NCBI RefSeq assembly: GCF_022809715.1
Contig: NZ_CP094460.1
Span: forward strand, 2,480,001-2,544,000
Direction: 5' to 3'
Length of the DNA: 64,000 nt
From: Burkholderia pyrrocinia
Lineage (GTDB): Bacteria > Pseudomonadota > Gammaproteobacteria > Burkholderiales > Burkholderiaceae
Shown here: in pieces, positions 8,154 through 16,408 of the stretch
Position numbering within the stretch: the stretch's first letter is position 1
How the letters are laid out: every line of letters starts with the position of its first letter
Notes under the pieces: model-generated
The model's database searches: none
What the model was told of the DNA's origin: nothing
Seen by the model: only the letters and a program-made list of their open reading frames with translations
Translations under genes and position numbers: made by a program

Positions 8154-8873
8154 TTATCCGATCGGCTGCGGCGCACCGGCCGGCGCGGCCGGCGCGCCTG
8201 CGTTGCGCGAGCGCTCGATGTCGGGGCTGCGATATGCGCGCTCGGGAATCTCGGCGAGCCGCGACGCGTGCACTTGCTGCGGCGCGAGGCCGTAGAACTT
8301 CTGGAAACTCATTATCAGCGGCGACCATTTGTCCGGATCGATGCGGTCTTGATGGCCGTCCATCAGCAGGTCGGGATGCACGTGCACGCGCTGGATGCGC
8401 AGCTCGAACAGCGTGATCTTGCCGCGCAGGTCGGGCGTTTCATCGGCGAGGCCGTGCGCGGCCGCGACGACCGCTTCCAGGTGAACCGGGCATTCGAGCG
8501 CGCGCGGCGGCGACACGGTTTGCGAGGCCGCCTCGGTGAGCCCGGCCGTGCCGAACTTGTCGGGTTCGTATACATAACCCCTGGCCCGCTTGCCGTCGGG
8601 CACCGGATACGTGCCCGTCGTGCGCGCGATCCGGTCGACCGCGTGCGCCTGTGCCGACGACGGCAGGTTCAGCACGCATTCGCCGGTGCGCAGCAGGTTG
8701 CGGGTGGTCTGCGAGCTGGCGGCGATGCCGATCACGCCGCGCCAGCCGAGCCAGAACGCAGACGAGATCGGCGCAAGATTTGCTGTGCCGTCCGGGTTCA
8801 GCGTGCTGACCAGCACGACGGGCGTGCCGAAATAGAGGATGTTCGGTTCGGTGACGCGATGCGGAACGTTCAT
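8154..8873 (-). CDS. Flavin reductase-like FMN-binding split-barrel protein
   Basis: 239 residues. The N-terminal 150 residues look like a flavin reductase/DIM6-NTAB split barrel: VLVSTLNPDGTANLAPIS, then FWLGWRGVIGIAASSQTTRNLLRTGECVLNLPS, the loop that binds FMN. Proteins of this group use FMN with NAD(P)H or act as flavoprotein oxidoreductases in the cytosol; the substrate cannot be inferred. The tail (last 20 residues, Ala/Pro-rich) is low complexity. Upstream is about 290 bases with no gene on the minus strand. Confidence 0.8.
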   Translation of the reverse strand: MNVPHRVTEPNILYFGTPVVLVSTLNPDGTANLAPISSAFWLGWRGVIGIAASSQTTRNLLRTGECVLNLPSSAQAHAVDRIARTTGTYPVPDGKRARGYVYEPDKFGTAGLTEAASQTVSPPRALECPVHLEAVVAAAHGLADETPDLRGKITLFELRIQRVHVHPDLLMDGHQDRIDPDKWSPLIMSFQKFYGLAPQQVHASRLAEIPERAYRSPDIERSRNAGAPAAPAGAPQPIG

Positions 8874-9160
8874 GGTCGGGGCCTTCGTTTCGTTGACGGA
8901 TCAGTCCGCATGCTGATCCCGTCGCGGCCGCGCGGCGCTCCGATTCTTGTCGTGTCATCCAGCGGGCGGCGGCGCGATGGCGGAACGGAAATTGCGCGTG
9001 ATGCGCAGACGGCGCGCGGAAGGCGTCGGGCCATTGCGCCGGCCGGCTTCCGTGCCCGCGTGCGCCGGCATCGCGCCGGCTTTTCCGCTACAGTAGGACA
9101 TCGCCGATCGCACCCGCCGAGCCGGTGCGGTCATGTTCCAGAATTGCACATGAGGGCCCG

Positions 9161-9487
9161 ATGCACACCCCGCAACGCTATTCCGAAGAGGCGCCCACGC
9201 GCGCGGAAGTCGACGCACTCGCCGGCACGACCGTCATCGAATTCGGCGCGAACTGGTGCGGCATCTGCGCGGGCGCGCAACCTGCGATCGTGGCGTCGTT
9301 CGCCGCACACCCCACCGTGCGCCACCTGAAGATCGAGGACGGCCCGGGCCGTCCGCTCGGCCGTTCGTTCCGCGTGAAGCTGTGGCCGACGCTGGTGTTC
9401 CTGCGCGACGGCGTCGAAGTCGCGCGCGTCGTGCGCCCCGCCGATGCGAAGCAGATCGAAGCCGACGGCTTCGCTGCGCTGGCCTGA
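9161..9487 (+). CDS. Thioredoxin-family protein
   Basis: 108-residue thioredoxin-fold protein with the active site FGANWCGIC (CGIC instead of CGPC) near residues 28-36 and a cis-proline in KLWPTLVF. No signal peptide, so a cytosolic thiol-disulfide enzyme or peroxide-defence partner. The ATG at 9161 follows GAGGGCCCG; the frame continues upstream to 9125 without a good site. Ten bases separate it from the YjbQ gene, so the two are likely cotranscribed. Confidence 0.85.
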   Translation: MHTPQRYSEEAPTRAEVDALAGTTVIEFGANWCGICAGAQPAIVASFAAHPTVRHLKIEDGPGRPLGRSFRVKLWPTLVFLRDGVEVARVVRPADAKQIEADGFAALA

Positions 9488-9497
9488 AGGCATCGCC

Positions 9498-9917
9498 ATG
9501 CAACAGGCCATCACGCATATCGCCGTCGACACACGCGGCAGCGGCCTCGTCGAATTCACGTCGCAGGTGCGCGCGTTCGTCGACCAGCAGTCGATCCGCA
9601 CGGGCCTGCTCACCGTGTTCTGCCGGCATACGTCGGCATCGCTGCTGATCCAGGAGAACGCAGATCCGTCGGTGCAGCGCGATCTCGAACGCTACTTCGC
9701 GACGCTCGCGCCCGAGGACGACACGCGCTACGAGCACGACACCGAAGGCGCCGACGACATGCCCGCCCATTTGCGCACGGCGCTCACGCAGGTGCAGCTG
9801 TCGATTCCGGTCGAGCACGGGCGCATGGTGCTCGGCACCTGGCAGGGGATCTACCTGTTCGAGCATCGCCGCGCGGCGCACCGGCGCGACATCGTGCTGC
9901 ATCTGATCGGCGAATAA
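9498..9917 (+). CDS. YjbQ/UPF0047 family protein (secondary thiamine-phosphate synthase type)
   Basis: 139 residues covering the whole UPF0047 fold. Conserved features seen are FCRHTSASLLIQENADP, the acidic YEHDTEGADDMPAHLR segment and GTWQGIYLFEHR. E. coli YjbQ has low thiamine-phosphate synthase activity and members form trimers; the true role is uncertain. Start ATG 9498, directly after the thioredoxin-like gene. Confidence 0.85.
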   Translation: MQQAITHIAVDTRGSGLVEFTSQVRAFVDQQSIRTGLLTVFCRHTSASLLIQENADPSVQRDLERYFATLAPEDDTRYEHDTEGADDMPAHLRTALTQVQLSIPVEHGRMVLGTWQGIYLFEHRRAAHRRDIVLHLIGE

Positions 9918-9992
9918 TCGGGAACGTGAGCGGGAACGCGCGACGCAGTGCCGGCGCGCGATGTCGTGCGCGTTTGCACGCGGCATACCGAT

Positions 9993-11804
9993 TCAGCCGA
10001 GCAGCTTCTCGATGAGGGCGCCGAGTTCGCGCAGGTGCACGGGCTTCGGCAGGAATTCGTCGAACACCTGTTCGTTCTCGCGCAGCGCTGCCGATTCATA
10101 GGCGCTGACGCCGATGATAGTCGGATGGCGGCCGTCGTCGCCCGGTTGAGCGACCGCGCGAATGCGCCGCGCGACCTCGAAGCCGCTCAGGTCCGGCAGT
10201 TCGAGATCCAGCACCACGATGTCGTAGCGGCCCGTGCCGAAGCGCGCGACGCCTTCCTGGCCGGTGCCGCACAGATCGGCTTCGATGCCGAGCGCCGACA
10301 GCATCGCACCAAGCGTTTCGCGCGCGTTGTCGTTGTCGTCGACGACCAGCGCGCGCAGGTCGCGATGCGCGGCGGCGGCCGACCACGCGGGCGCTTCGCC
10401 GGCGGCCTCGACGAAGTCGGGCACTTCGACGGGCAGCGTCACGACGAACTCGCTGCCTTCGCCGACCACGCTGCGCACGTCCACATGCCCGCGCAGCGTC
10501 GTGACGATTTCGCGCACGACGGCGAGCCCCATGCCGATCCCGTCCACGTGCAGCCCGACCGCGTCGTTCGCGCGGTAGAACGGCTCGAAGATCTTCGACA
10601 GGTGCGGCTTCGCGATGCCGGTGCCCGTGTCGCGCACGGCAAGCTTCAATTGCCGGCCGGCCGGCGCGTCGGCGAGCGTGATCGATACCTTGATCGACCC
10701 GCCGAGCGTGTACTTGACGGAATTCTCGATCAGGTTCGACAGCACTTGCCGCAACAGCTTGCGGTCCGAGCGGATCGCGAGATCGTGCGGCTCGACCTGC
10801 TGCGTGACGGCGATCCGCTTGGCCGCGATCTTGTCGCGCAGCGGCTCGATCACTTCGGCGAGCAGCGGCGCCATGCCGACCGTTTCCAGTTCGGCGAGGC
10901 GCTTCGTCGAGCGCAGCTTGATGTAGTCGGTCAGGTCCTTGACGAGCGCTTCGAGCGATAGCGCGGAATTCTGCAGCCGCCGGATCGTCTTCAGGTTCGC
11001 GTCGGACTGCGGGCGTGCGAGCAGGATCTCGATCGACCCGCAGATCGCCTGCAGCGGCGTGCGCAGCTCGTGGCTGACCATGCCGAGGAACGCGTTCTTC
11101 GCCTCGATCATCTCGAACGCGCGATCGGACGCCTTGCGTTCCGCGTCGAGCGCCGCGTCCTGCCGTTCGAGCAGGTCGTCGCGCGTGCGCATCGTATAGA
11201 ACAGCAGCAGGAACAGCGCGCACAGGATCACGCCGAGCACGATGCCGAGGGTCAGGATCGCGCGCTGCTTTTCCTTCAGCTGATGGAACGTGAAATCGCG
11301 CTGCGCCATCTCGATCGCGCGGAAGTAGTTCGCGAGGCCGTTGACCTTCGGCCAGTATGCATTGACGTCGTCGATCACCTGCCGCGCATGCTTCGGCGCA
11401 CCGCGCAGCAACGGCACGTCGCGCTTCAGGCGCGCCATGAATTCACCGAGCGCGGCGATCTCGTTGCGCGCGCGCGGGATGCGCAGCCAGTATTCGGATA
11501 CCTCGGACGGCCGCTGCAGGAACCCGAACGACACCGACAGGCTGTCGAGCTGCATCTGCACGCGATCGAAATCGTCGTCCTCGTGCGTCGCGTAGAGGAT
11601 CAGCTGCCGGTCGAACCGCGTATAGACGTTCCGGTATTGCGCGGCCGTCCAGAACACGCCTTCGCGCGGCCCTTCGAGCACGCCCTCGTTGACCGATGTC
11701 GCCAGCAGATCCCACAGCAGGAACGCCCACGCGGCGAATCCCGTGATCCACAGCGACCCGAGGACCAGGATGATCTTTCTGTTTTTCCGCCGCGGCCGCG
11801 TCAT
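9993..11804 (-). CDS. Hybrid sensor histidine kinase with receiver domain
   Basis: 603 residues: first membrane segment about 11-35, periplasmic sensor about 36-180, second membrane segment about 185-208, HisKA with H-box SHELRTPLQAI (His near 243), HATPase with N-box NLIENSVKYTL and G-boxes DTGTGIAKP and GIGMGLAVV, then a C-terminal receiver (VVDDNDNARE, VVLDLELPDLSG with the phospho-Asp, Lys in EFLPKPVH). It would autophosphorylate and pass phosphate to its own receiver. There is no Hpt domain, so a phosphotransfer partner or the receiver protein at 12352 is needed. One base separates it from the upstream periplasmic protein gene; last gene of a three-gene minus-strand operon. Confidence 0.92.
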   Translation of the reverse strand: MTRPRRKNRKIILVLGSLWITGFAAWAFLLWDLLATSVNEGVLEGPREGVFWTAAQYRNVYTRFDRQLILYATHEDDDFDRVQMQLDSLSVSFGFLQRPSEVSEYWLRIPRARNEIAALGEFMARLKRDVPLLRGAPKHARQVIDDVNAYWPKVNGLANYFRAIEMAQRDFTFHQLKEKQRAILTLGIVLGVILCALFLLLFYTMRTRDDLLERQDAALDAERKASDRAFEMIEAKNAFLGMVSHELRTPLQAICGSIEILLARPQSDANLKTIRRLQNSALSLEALVKDLTDYIKLRSTKRLAELETVGMAPLLAEVIEPLRDKIAAKRIAVTQQVEPHDLAIRSDRKLLRQVLSNLIENSVKYTLGGSIKVSITLADAPAGRQLKLAVRDTGTGIAKPHLSKIFEPFYRANDAVGLHVDGIGMGLAVVREIVTTLRGHVDVRSVVGEGSEFVVTLPVEVPDFVEAAGEAPAWSAAAAHRDLRALVVDDNDNARETLGAMLSALGIEADLCGTGQEGVARFGTGRYDIVVLDLELPDLSGFEVARRIRAVAQPGDDGRHPTIIGVSAYESAALRENEQVFDEFLPKPVHLRELGALIEKLLG

Positions 11805-11805
11805 T

Positions 11806-12309
11806 TCACTTCACGGTCAGGCCGATGATCTGCCACGCGAACTTGGCTTCGCCGAGCGGCGTCTTCAGCTCGTCGGGATACTGGTCGCGCGGATACATGA
11901 TCCACAGCGGGCCGTAGTTGTCGTTGCCGAGCACCTTGCCGTTCATCGTTCGCGCGAGGATCACGCCGTACCGGTCGGCGTCGGACACGGGGATCGTGAA
12001 CGTGTATTCGTCGATGCAGTGGAATTCGATCTGCGTGCCGTGCGCGCCGACGGCCTTCAGCACGTCGGACAGGCGCGGGCCGGTGAAGGTCGCCTTCGGC
12101 GTCCAGCTCGTCGACGTGACGATCGTATGCTGCGGCAGCGCCATCAGCGCCTGCTCGGAGAACACGTATGCCGTCTTGCCTTGCTGGTTGCTCTTGTCGA
12201 TGTTGCCGTCGACGGTGAACGTAAACGACGAAGCGGCCCATGCCGCGGCGGCCATGCCGAGCAGGCAGGCCGTCAGCAGGCTCTTGGTCCAGATGGTTGA
12301 AATTCGCAT
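11806..12309 (-). CDS. Secreted protein with molybdopterin-binding (SUOX-like) fold
   Basis: 167 residues with a signal peptide (…LLGMAAAAWA). The rest resembles the oxidoreductase molybdopterin-binding domain seen alone in periplasmic proteins: HTIVTSTSWTPKATFTGPRLSDVLKAVGA, then IPVSDADRYGVILA and GPLWIMYPRDQ. The single Cys (FHCIDEY) is at a position that could ligate molybdenum in true enzymes, but small stand-alone members often serve as sensors. It lies between a receiver protein gene and a hybrid kinase gene, so it may present a ligand to the kinase's periplasmic domain. This is inference from operon position. Confidence 0.7.
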   Translation of the reverse strand: MRISTIWTKSLLTACLLGMAAAAWAASSFTFTVDGNIDKSNQQGKTAYVFSEQALMALPQHTIVTSTSWTPKATFTGPRLSDVLKAVGAHGTQIEFHCIDEYTFTIPVSDADRYGVILARTMNGKVLGNDNYGPLWIMYPRDQYPDELKTPLGEAKFAWQIIGLTVK

Positions 12310-12351
12310 GTCTTTCCCTCGGTCGTGCGGTGGTGGGGTGTCGTTCCGGTC

Positions 12352-13224
12352 TCAGCCCGCGGCGGCCACGGCCGGCAGCGCGATCTTCAGTTCGCGCGCC
12401 ACTTCGGCGAACAGGATCGGCAGACGCACCGGCTTTTCCTCGCAGCGCGCGTTGTAGTGGGACACGATGTGCGCGATTTCGTCCTCGCTGGCTTCCCCGG
12501 TCGAGATCTTGCCGGTCAGCAGGAAGATCGGCGCGCCGCTGTTCTCGCTCGAACGGATGCCGCGCACGAGATCGGCGGCGGTCTGGTCGCCGAGCATCCA
12601 GTCGAGTATGTAGCCGTCGAAATCCTCGACTTCCAGCGCCTTGCGGAACGTGGCGCCGTCGAAGTACGGGATCGCGTTCACGCCTTTCTCGATGAAATAT
12701 TCACATACCGTTTCGGCGACGTCCCGCGAATCGTCGACCACGGCGATCCGCGCCGCGTACACGTTCGGCTGGCTCGAGCGCAGCTCGACGACGTCGACCG
12801 CATACGTGCGCCCTTCGCGCGCGTGCTGACGCTCGGTGACGATCCATTCGCCTTGCCACTGCAGCGCGACGAAATCCGTTTCGATCTGGCTGCTGGCCTT
12901 CGTCGAGATCGCGGCGCGGCAGCGAAAGCGCCGCGACTCGATCACGAGCGTCGCATCGACCATCTCGGCCGCGGGCGGCTGCGCGCCCTTGTCGTCGAGC
13001 AGGATCGCGGGCGGCACGCCGAAGTGCGTCGCGATGTCCTGCAACTGCGACAGGTTCCACGGGATCAGGCCTTTCATCTTGCGCGTGACGACCGAGAAAC
13101 TGAGGCCGAGCACGTTCGCGATCGTCGTGTTGTGACTGCGCGGCGGAATGCCGTTCCGGTTCAGGAGGTCGCGCACCTTGTTGGCGGTGATCAGATCGAC
13201 GTTGGCCTGCTCGCTGTTGGGCAT
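12352..13224 (-). CDS. HTH (BetR-like) regulator with C-terminal receiver domain
   Basis: 290 residues in an unusual order. Residues about 5-70 form a Cro/BetR-type helix-turn-helix (ANKVRDLLNRNGIPPRSH, VLGLSFSVVTRKMKGLIPW); about 75-160 is a linker domain; about 165-285 is a receiver (IAVVDDSRDVAETV, YILDWMLGDQ with phospho-Asp, LLTGKIS with conserved Lys). It would bind DNA and be controlled by phosphorylation from the hybrid kinase in the same operon. Start at ATG 13224 has GGAGACC upstream; the frame is open to 13320, but a palindrome (13272-13283) in that stretch looks regulatory. Confidence 0.8.
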   Translation of the reverse strand: MPNSEQANVDLITANKVRDLLNRNGIPPRSHNTTIANVLGLSFSVVTRKMKGLIPWNLSQLQDIATHFGVPPAILLDDKGAQPPAAEMVDATLVIESRRFRCRAAISTKASSQIETDFVALQWQGEWIVTERQHAREGRTYAVDVVELRSSQPNVYAARIAVVDDSRDVAETVCEYFIEKGVNAIPYFDGATFRKALEVEDFDGYILDWMLGDQTAADLVRGIRSSENSGAPIFLLTGKISTGEASEDEIAHIVSHYNARCEEKPVRLPILFAEVARELKIALPAVAAAG

Positions 13225-13271
13225 CTCGATGGGGTCTCCAGGGGTTTTGGGCGAGGAAGAGGATATCAAAA

Positions 13272-13283
13272 GTGACGCGTCAC
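13272..13283. promoter_or_regulatory. Palindromic operator candidate GTGACGCGTCAC
   Basis: Perfect 12-base palindrome 48 bases upstream of the HTH-receiver start. CGTCA half-sites recur at about 13346-13350 and 13364-13368 in the AT-rich promoter region. A likely self-regulatory site for the HTH protein, by position only. Confidence 0.5.
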
Positions 13284-13542
13284 GCAAGTTTTGAAAAAGC
13301 GAAGGACCTTGACATGCCATTTTTCTCCATTATTATTGCTCACCACGTCACTATTGTTTGCCGCGTCATGTTTGGGATCGATGCCGGCGACAGCCGATAC
13401 AGCGAAGAGCGGCGGCAATGAAGTAGTGACGGAACGATTCAAAGAGAGAACCTGAGAGAGCCTTGGGCAGCGTGTCGGCGTTGGCGGATTGTATCCGCTG
13501 CGCCGCGCGCGACCAGGTTGCGAGCCAAGCTCGCGGAGGTGA

Positions 13543-13761
13543 AAAGCTCGAAGAATTGCTGCGCGCGTCGTCGCGCTGAAGCAGGCCGCGAAGGCCCGGC
13601 CGAAAGCGGCCTACGATCCCGGCCTGCGTTGTTTCCGCGGCGACAAGGAATCGAAGGAGCTGCTCGAGTTCGCGCGCAAGGCGAAGAAGGAAGACGAAGA
13701 AGACTGGAAATGGCGCACGCAATGGCGTGACGTCCATTACGGCTACTGGTACTCGGGCTAG
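13543..13761 (+). pseudogene. Relic coding segment without a start codon
   Basis: Open frame of about 72 codons with strongly Burkholderia-like codon use, ending in a Lys/Trp/Tyr-rich tail (LLEFARKAKKEDEEDWKW... HYGYWYSG) and a TAG stop at 13759-13761. A TGA lies immediately upstream at 13540-13542 and no ATG/GTG opens the frame. The preceding frame (GGEKLEELLRASSR) looks like its displaced continuation, suggesting a frameshifted gene remnant. Family not recognised. Confidence 0.35.
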
Positions 13762-13920
13762 GCGTACTGCGGCGTCTGAAATCGGACGTACTGGTACGAC
13801 TGACCGGGCCGAAAGCAACGGGGGCGGCAGCGGGGAGACCACCATCGCGCCACGCCGGGGGTTTATCGAAGTTCGCACGGACGCATAAGCCGAACAACGA
13901 CTCTATCGAACGATAACGAC

Positions 13921-14022
13921 ATGAAGACCAACCTTTCCCGTCGTCACACTCAAGGTGTGCTGGTCGCGATGCTTTGCGCGTCCGTCGCGGCAGCGTCGCA
14001 CGGGTCATTCACAGCTCAATGA
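13921..14022 (+). CDS. Orphan 33-residue signal-peptide ORF
   Basis: ATG at 13921 encodes a basic start (MKTNLSRRH) and a hydrophobic, alanine-rich segment (VLVAMLCASVAAASHG) that looks like a secretion signal, then a stop after only 33 codons. No clear ribosome site. Either the 5' end of a truncated exported-protein gene or a tiny exported peptide. Confidence 0.3.
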   Translation: MKTNLSRRHTQGVLVAMLCASVAAASHGSFTAQ

Positions 14023-14051
14023 CCCGCGCTCGCTGAATCGAGTGCCTCAGG

Positions 14052-14080
14052 TGCGCCACGTCATCCGTGGCGCATCTTTT
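14052..14080 (+). terminator. Hairpin terminator candidate
   Basis: 8-bp stem TGCGCCAC / GTGGCGCA with a 7-base loop, followed by TCTTTT. It follows the 33-codon ORF and would end plus-strand transcription in this debris region. Confidence 0.6.
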
Positions 14081-14150
14081 GCCGCCGGCTTGCCGGCGGT
14101 ATTTCGTTTACGTCCGGGCCGCGCCCCTCAAGCGATCTCGCTGAAAAATT

Positions 14151-14492
14151 TCAATCACGTCCCAAGCGGACTTTCCTGTTCTCGTACGCGAAGCGAACGC
14201 TGACGCTGCCGTGACAGCTGCGCACGAGCGGCAGCGTGACGAGCGCACGGCACACGCTCGCCGTTTTGCTGCAGTCGAGATCCCCGAATTCGCCGCCGAG
14301 CCGGCACGTCATGTCGGAACAGGCGACGCCGATGCGCGTCGATACCGAGCCGGCTGTCACCTGAAACAACACGCGTAAGTAGCGCTGGCGGGCGTTGCTC
14401 GGGACGCGCGGCGAAACCTGCCGCCCATGCGCAGCGGCGCGTTGACGCCGCCTCTGGTCGCAACACCGACACGCGTCGCAGTCGTCGGCCAT
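14151..14492 (-). CDS. Hypothetical cysteine-rich protein, possibly frameshifted
   Basis: 113-codon frame. The C-terminal 70 residues (GVACSDMTCRLGG..., LDCSKTASVCRALVTL, RSCHGSVSVRF) are cysteine-rich and have plausible secreted-protein composition; the N-terminal third is arginine-rich and reads better in another frame. That pattern suggests a decayed gene whose original start lay upstream. No family recognised. Confidence 0.3.
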   Translation of the reverse strand: MADDCDACRCCDQRRRQRAAAHGRQVSPRVPSNARQRYLRVLFQVTAGSVSTRIGVACSDMTCRLGGEFGDLDCSKTASVCRALVTLPLVRSCHGSVSVRFAYENRKVRLGRD

Positions 14493-14966
14493 CGCGTTCG
14501 CGGGATGGCAGTGTTTTCACACCGGCTCGCGAAATGATCCGGCACACATCACGAGGCTTGCTCGGTCACTTGACATCAATAGACACGCCTTGTAGGCAGG
14601 GGCCTCATTGTCAAATGGGACAAGTAATGGCTCTATGCCAATTAGTTTAGGACATGAACGATTTAAAACACCAGATCGTAGTGGCAGTATCAAGTCTTAC
14701 ATCGTTTCGATAAGCGATGGGCTTGCGGTAAGCAGAGGGCGTCGGTCTCGTTGAAGTTGTTGGGCCACGTCAGCCAGGTGCGAAATTTAACGATCCGTGA
14801 CGTTTGATTGAAGGTCCATGTCAATCGATTCAGATTCGCATTACTAAACAACACATGAAATCGATCATCGATCCGGGATTCGATTCGTGCCGGCGTGGCG
14901 TGCATTGCGTGTAGATGCACCGCCGTTCCGTCGCCAATCGATCGCGACGGATGATCGCCCAGGGTT
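14493..14966. other. Leader region of the exopolysaccharide operon
   Basis: No gene supported. The DNA from about 14560 to 14900 is AT-richer than its surroundings and is the likely promoter and untranslated leader of the polysaccharide operon starting at 14967. No sigma-54 or JUMPstart-like element was recognised. Confidence 0.4.
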
Positions 14967-16373
14967 ATGCCTTCGTTCAACCAAACTAGATATACCCCCG
15001 CCGTTCGCGGAACAGCTTCACGGTTCAGGTTGCTGGACGCCGTATTGCTCGTCGTCACCGCATGGGCAGCGAGAAGCTGGCTGGGCGGCTCGCCGTCTGC
15101 CGGATCTGATGCCGTGCTGATCGCCGTTTCGATCGCGTGCGCGCTGGTCCTGTTTCCGTTGGTCGGTGTGTACGGCGATCCCGAGCGCCGCCTGTCGTGG
15201 CGTCGCGTGTGGCTTGCGCCGGCCTGCCTGGCCGTCGCGTTGTGCGTCGGCGCGATTTCCGTCATGGCGCACGACCGGCAATTTCCGGTCGCGCTCGGCT
15301 GGCTAGCCGGCTGGTTCGCGCTGTCGGCGGTCGCGCTCGTCGTGTCGCAGGCCGCGCGGTGGTGTCTCGGTGTTTTCGCGGCGGCGCGGCATGCCCGGCG
15401 CAAACCGGTTGCGCTCGTCGGGCATCGCGAACGTTGCCGGACGCTCGTCGGGCGCGATGCGCGGCAAACGGGGCGGTCGTTCCAGATCGCCGCGATCTTC
15501 GACATGTCCGGTTCGTCGCCGATCGGGCCGGAAGAGCCGGCCGTGCATCGTGACCTCGCCGAATTCGTCGAGTACGTGCGTCGCGCACACGTCGGGGAGA
15601 TCTGGATCGTGCTGCCGCTGTCGGAGGCCGATCGCGTCGGCGAGATCGTCCACGCGTTCGCCGAGGATCTGGTCGACATCCGCTTCATGCCCGACCTCAC
15701 CGGCATGACGCCGCTTCATCCGAACGGGGCGCTTCGTGGTCACGCGCTCGATCTCGTCTCGTCGCCGCTTTCAGCGCGGGCGCTGGTGGGCAAGGCGGTG
15801 TTCGACCGCGTGTTCGCGGGCCTGGCATTGATCGGAATCGCACCGCTGATGGCCGTCGTTGCGCTGGCGGTGAAGTTGTCGTCGCCGGGGCCGGTGCTGT
15901 TCCGGCAGCAACGCAGGGGCGCTTACGGGCGCATCTTCACGATCTACAAGTTCCGGACGATGCGCGTGCCCGACCCGCGCGAGCCGGGCGAAGTCCGGCA
16001 GGCGACGCAAGGCGACCCGCGCGTCACGCGTGTCGGCGCGCTGCTGCGACGCACGAGCCTCGACGAACTGCCGCAGTTCTTCAACGTGCTGAAGGGCGAC
16101 ATGTCGGTGGTCGGGCCGCGCCCGCATGCGGTGGAGCACGACCGCTTCTACCAGCCCCTTGTCGACGGCTATATCCAGCGCTACCGGATCAAGCCGGGCA
16201 TCACCGGCTGGGCCCAGGTCAACGGGCATCGCGGCGAGACGGATCGCGTCGAGAAGATGCAGAAGCGGGTCGAACACGATCTTTATTACCTGAACAACTG
16301 GTCGTTTGCGATGGACGTAAGGATCGTGGCGGCGACCGTCCTGTATGGATTCACGCATCGCAATGCCTATTGA
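14967..16373 (+). CDS. Undecaprenyl-phosphate sugar-phosphate transferase (glucose type)
   Basis: 468-residue membrane enzyme that starts repeat-unit synthesis by moving hexose-1-phosphate, probably glucose, from UDP-sugar to undecaprenyl phosphate. About four N-terminal membrane segments are followed by a cytosolic nucleotide-binding-like region (about 130-270), one further membrane segment (about 285-305, [18 protein letters not shown]) and the catalytic PglC/WbaP domain: [37 protein letters not shown] split by variable residues, and [16 protein letters not shown]. First gene of the operon; its stop overlaps the frame of the next gene. Confidence 0.9.
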   Translation: MPSFNQTRYTPAVRGTASRFRLLDAVLLVVTAWAARSWLGGSPSAGSDAVLIAVSIACALVLFPLVGVYGDPERRLSWRRVWLAPACLAVALCVGAISVMAHDRQFPVALGWLAGWFALSAVALVVSQAARWCLGVFAAARHARRKPVALVGHRERCRTLVGRDARQTGRSFQIAAIFDMSGSSPIGPEEPAVHRDLAEFVEYVRRAHVGEIWIVLPLSEADRVGEIVHAFAEDLVDIRFMPDLTGMTPLHPNGALRGHALDLVSSPLSARALVGKAVFDRVFAGLALIGIAPLMAVVALAVKLSSPGPVLFRQQRRGAYGRIFTIYKFRTMRVPDPREPGEVRQATQGDPRVTRVGALLRRTSLDELPQFFNVLKGDMSVVGPRPHAVEHDRFYQPLVDGYIQRYRIKPGITGWAQVNGHRGETDRVEKMQKRVEHDLYYLNNWSFAMDVRIVAATVLYGFTHRNAY

Positions 16374-16408
16374 ATGACGCGTCGATGCACACGCTCTGGA
16401 TAACGGAA

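Noticed and set aside
14493..14966. Sigma-54 or JUMPstart element before the EPS operon
   Set aside because: No TGGCAC-N5-TTGC pattern or GGCGGTAG sequence could be found.
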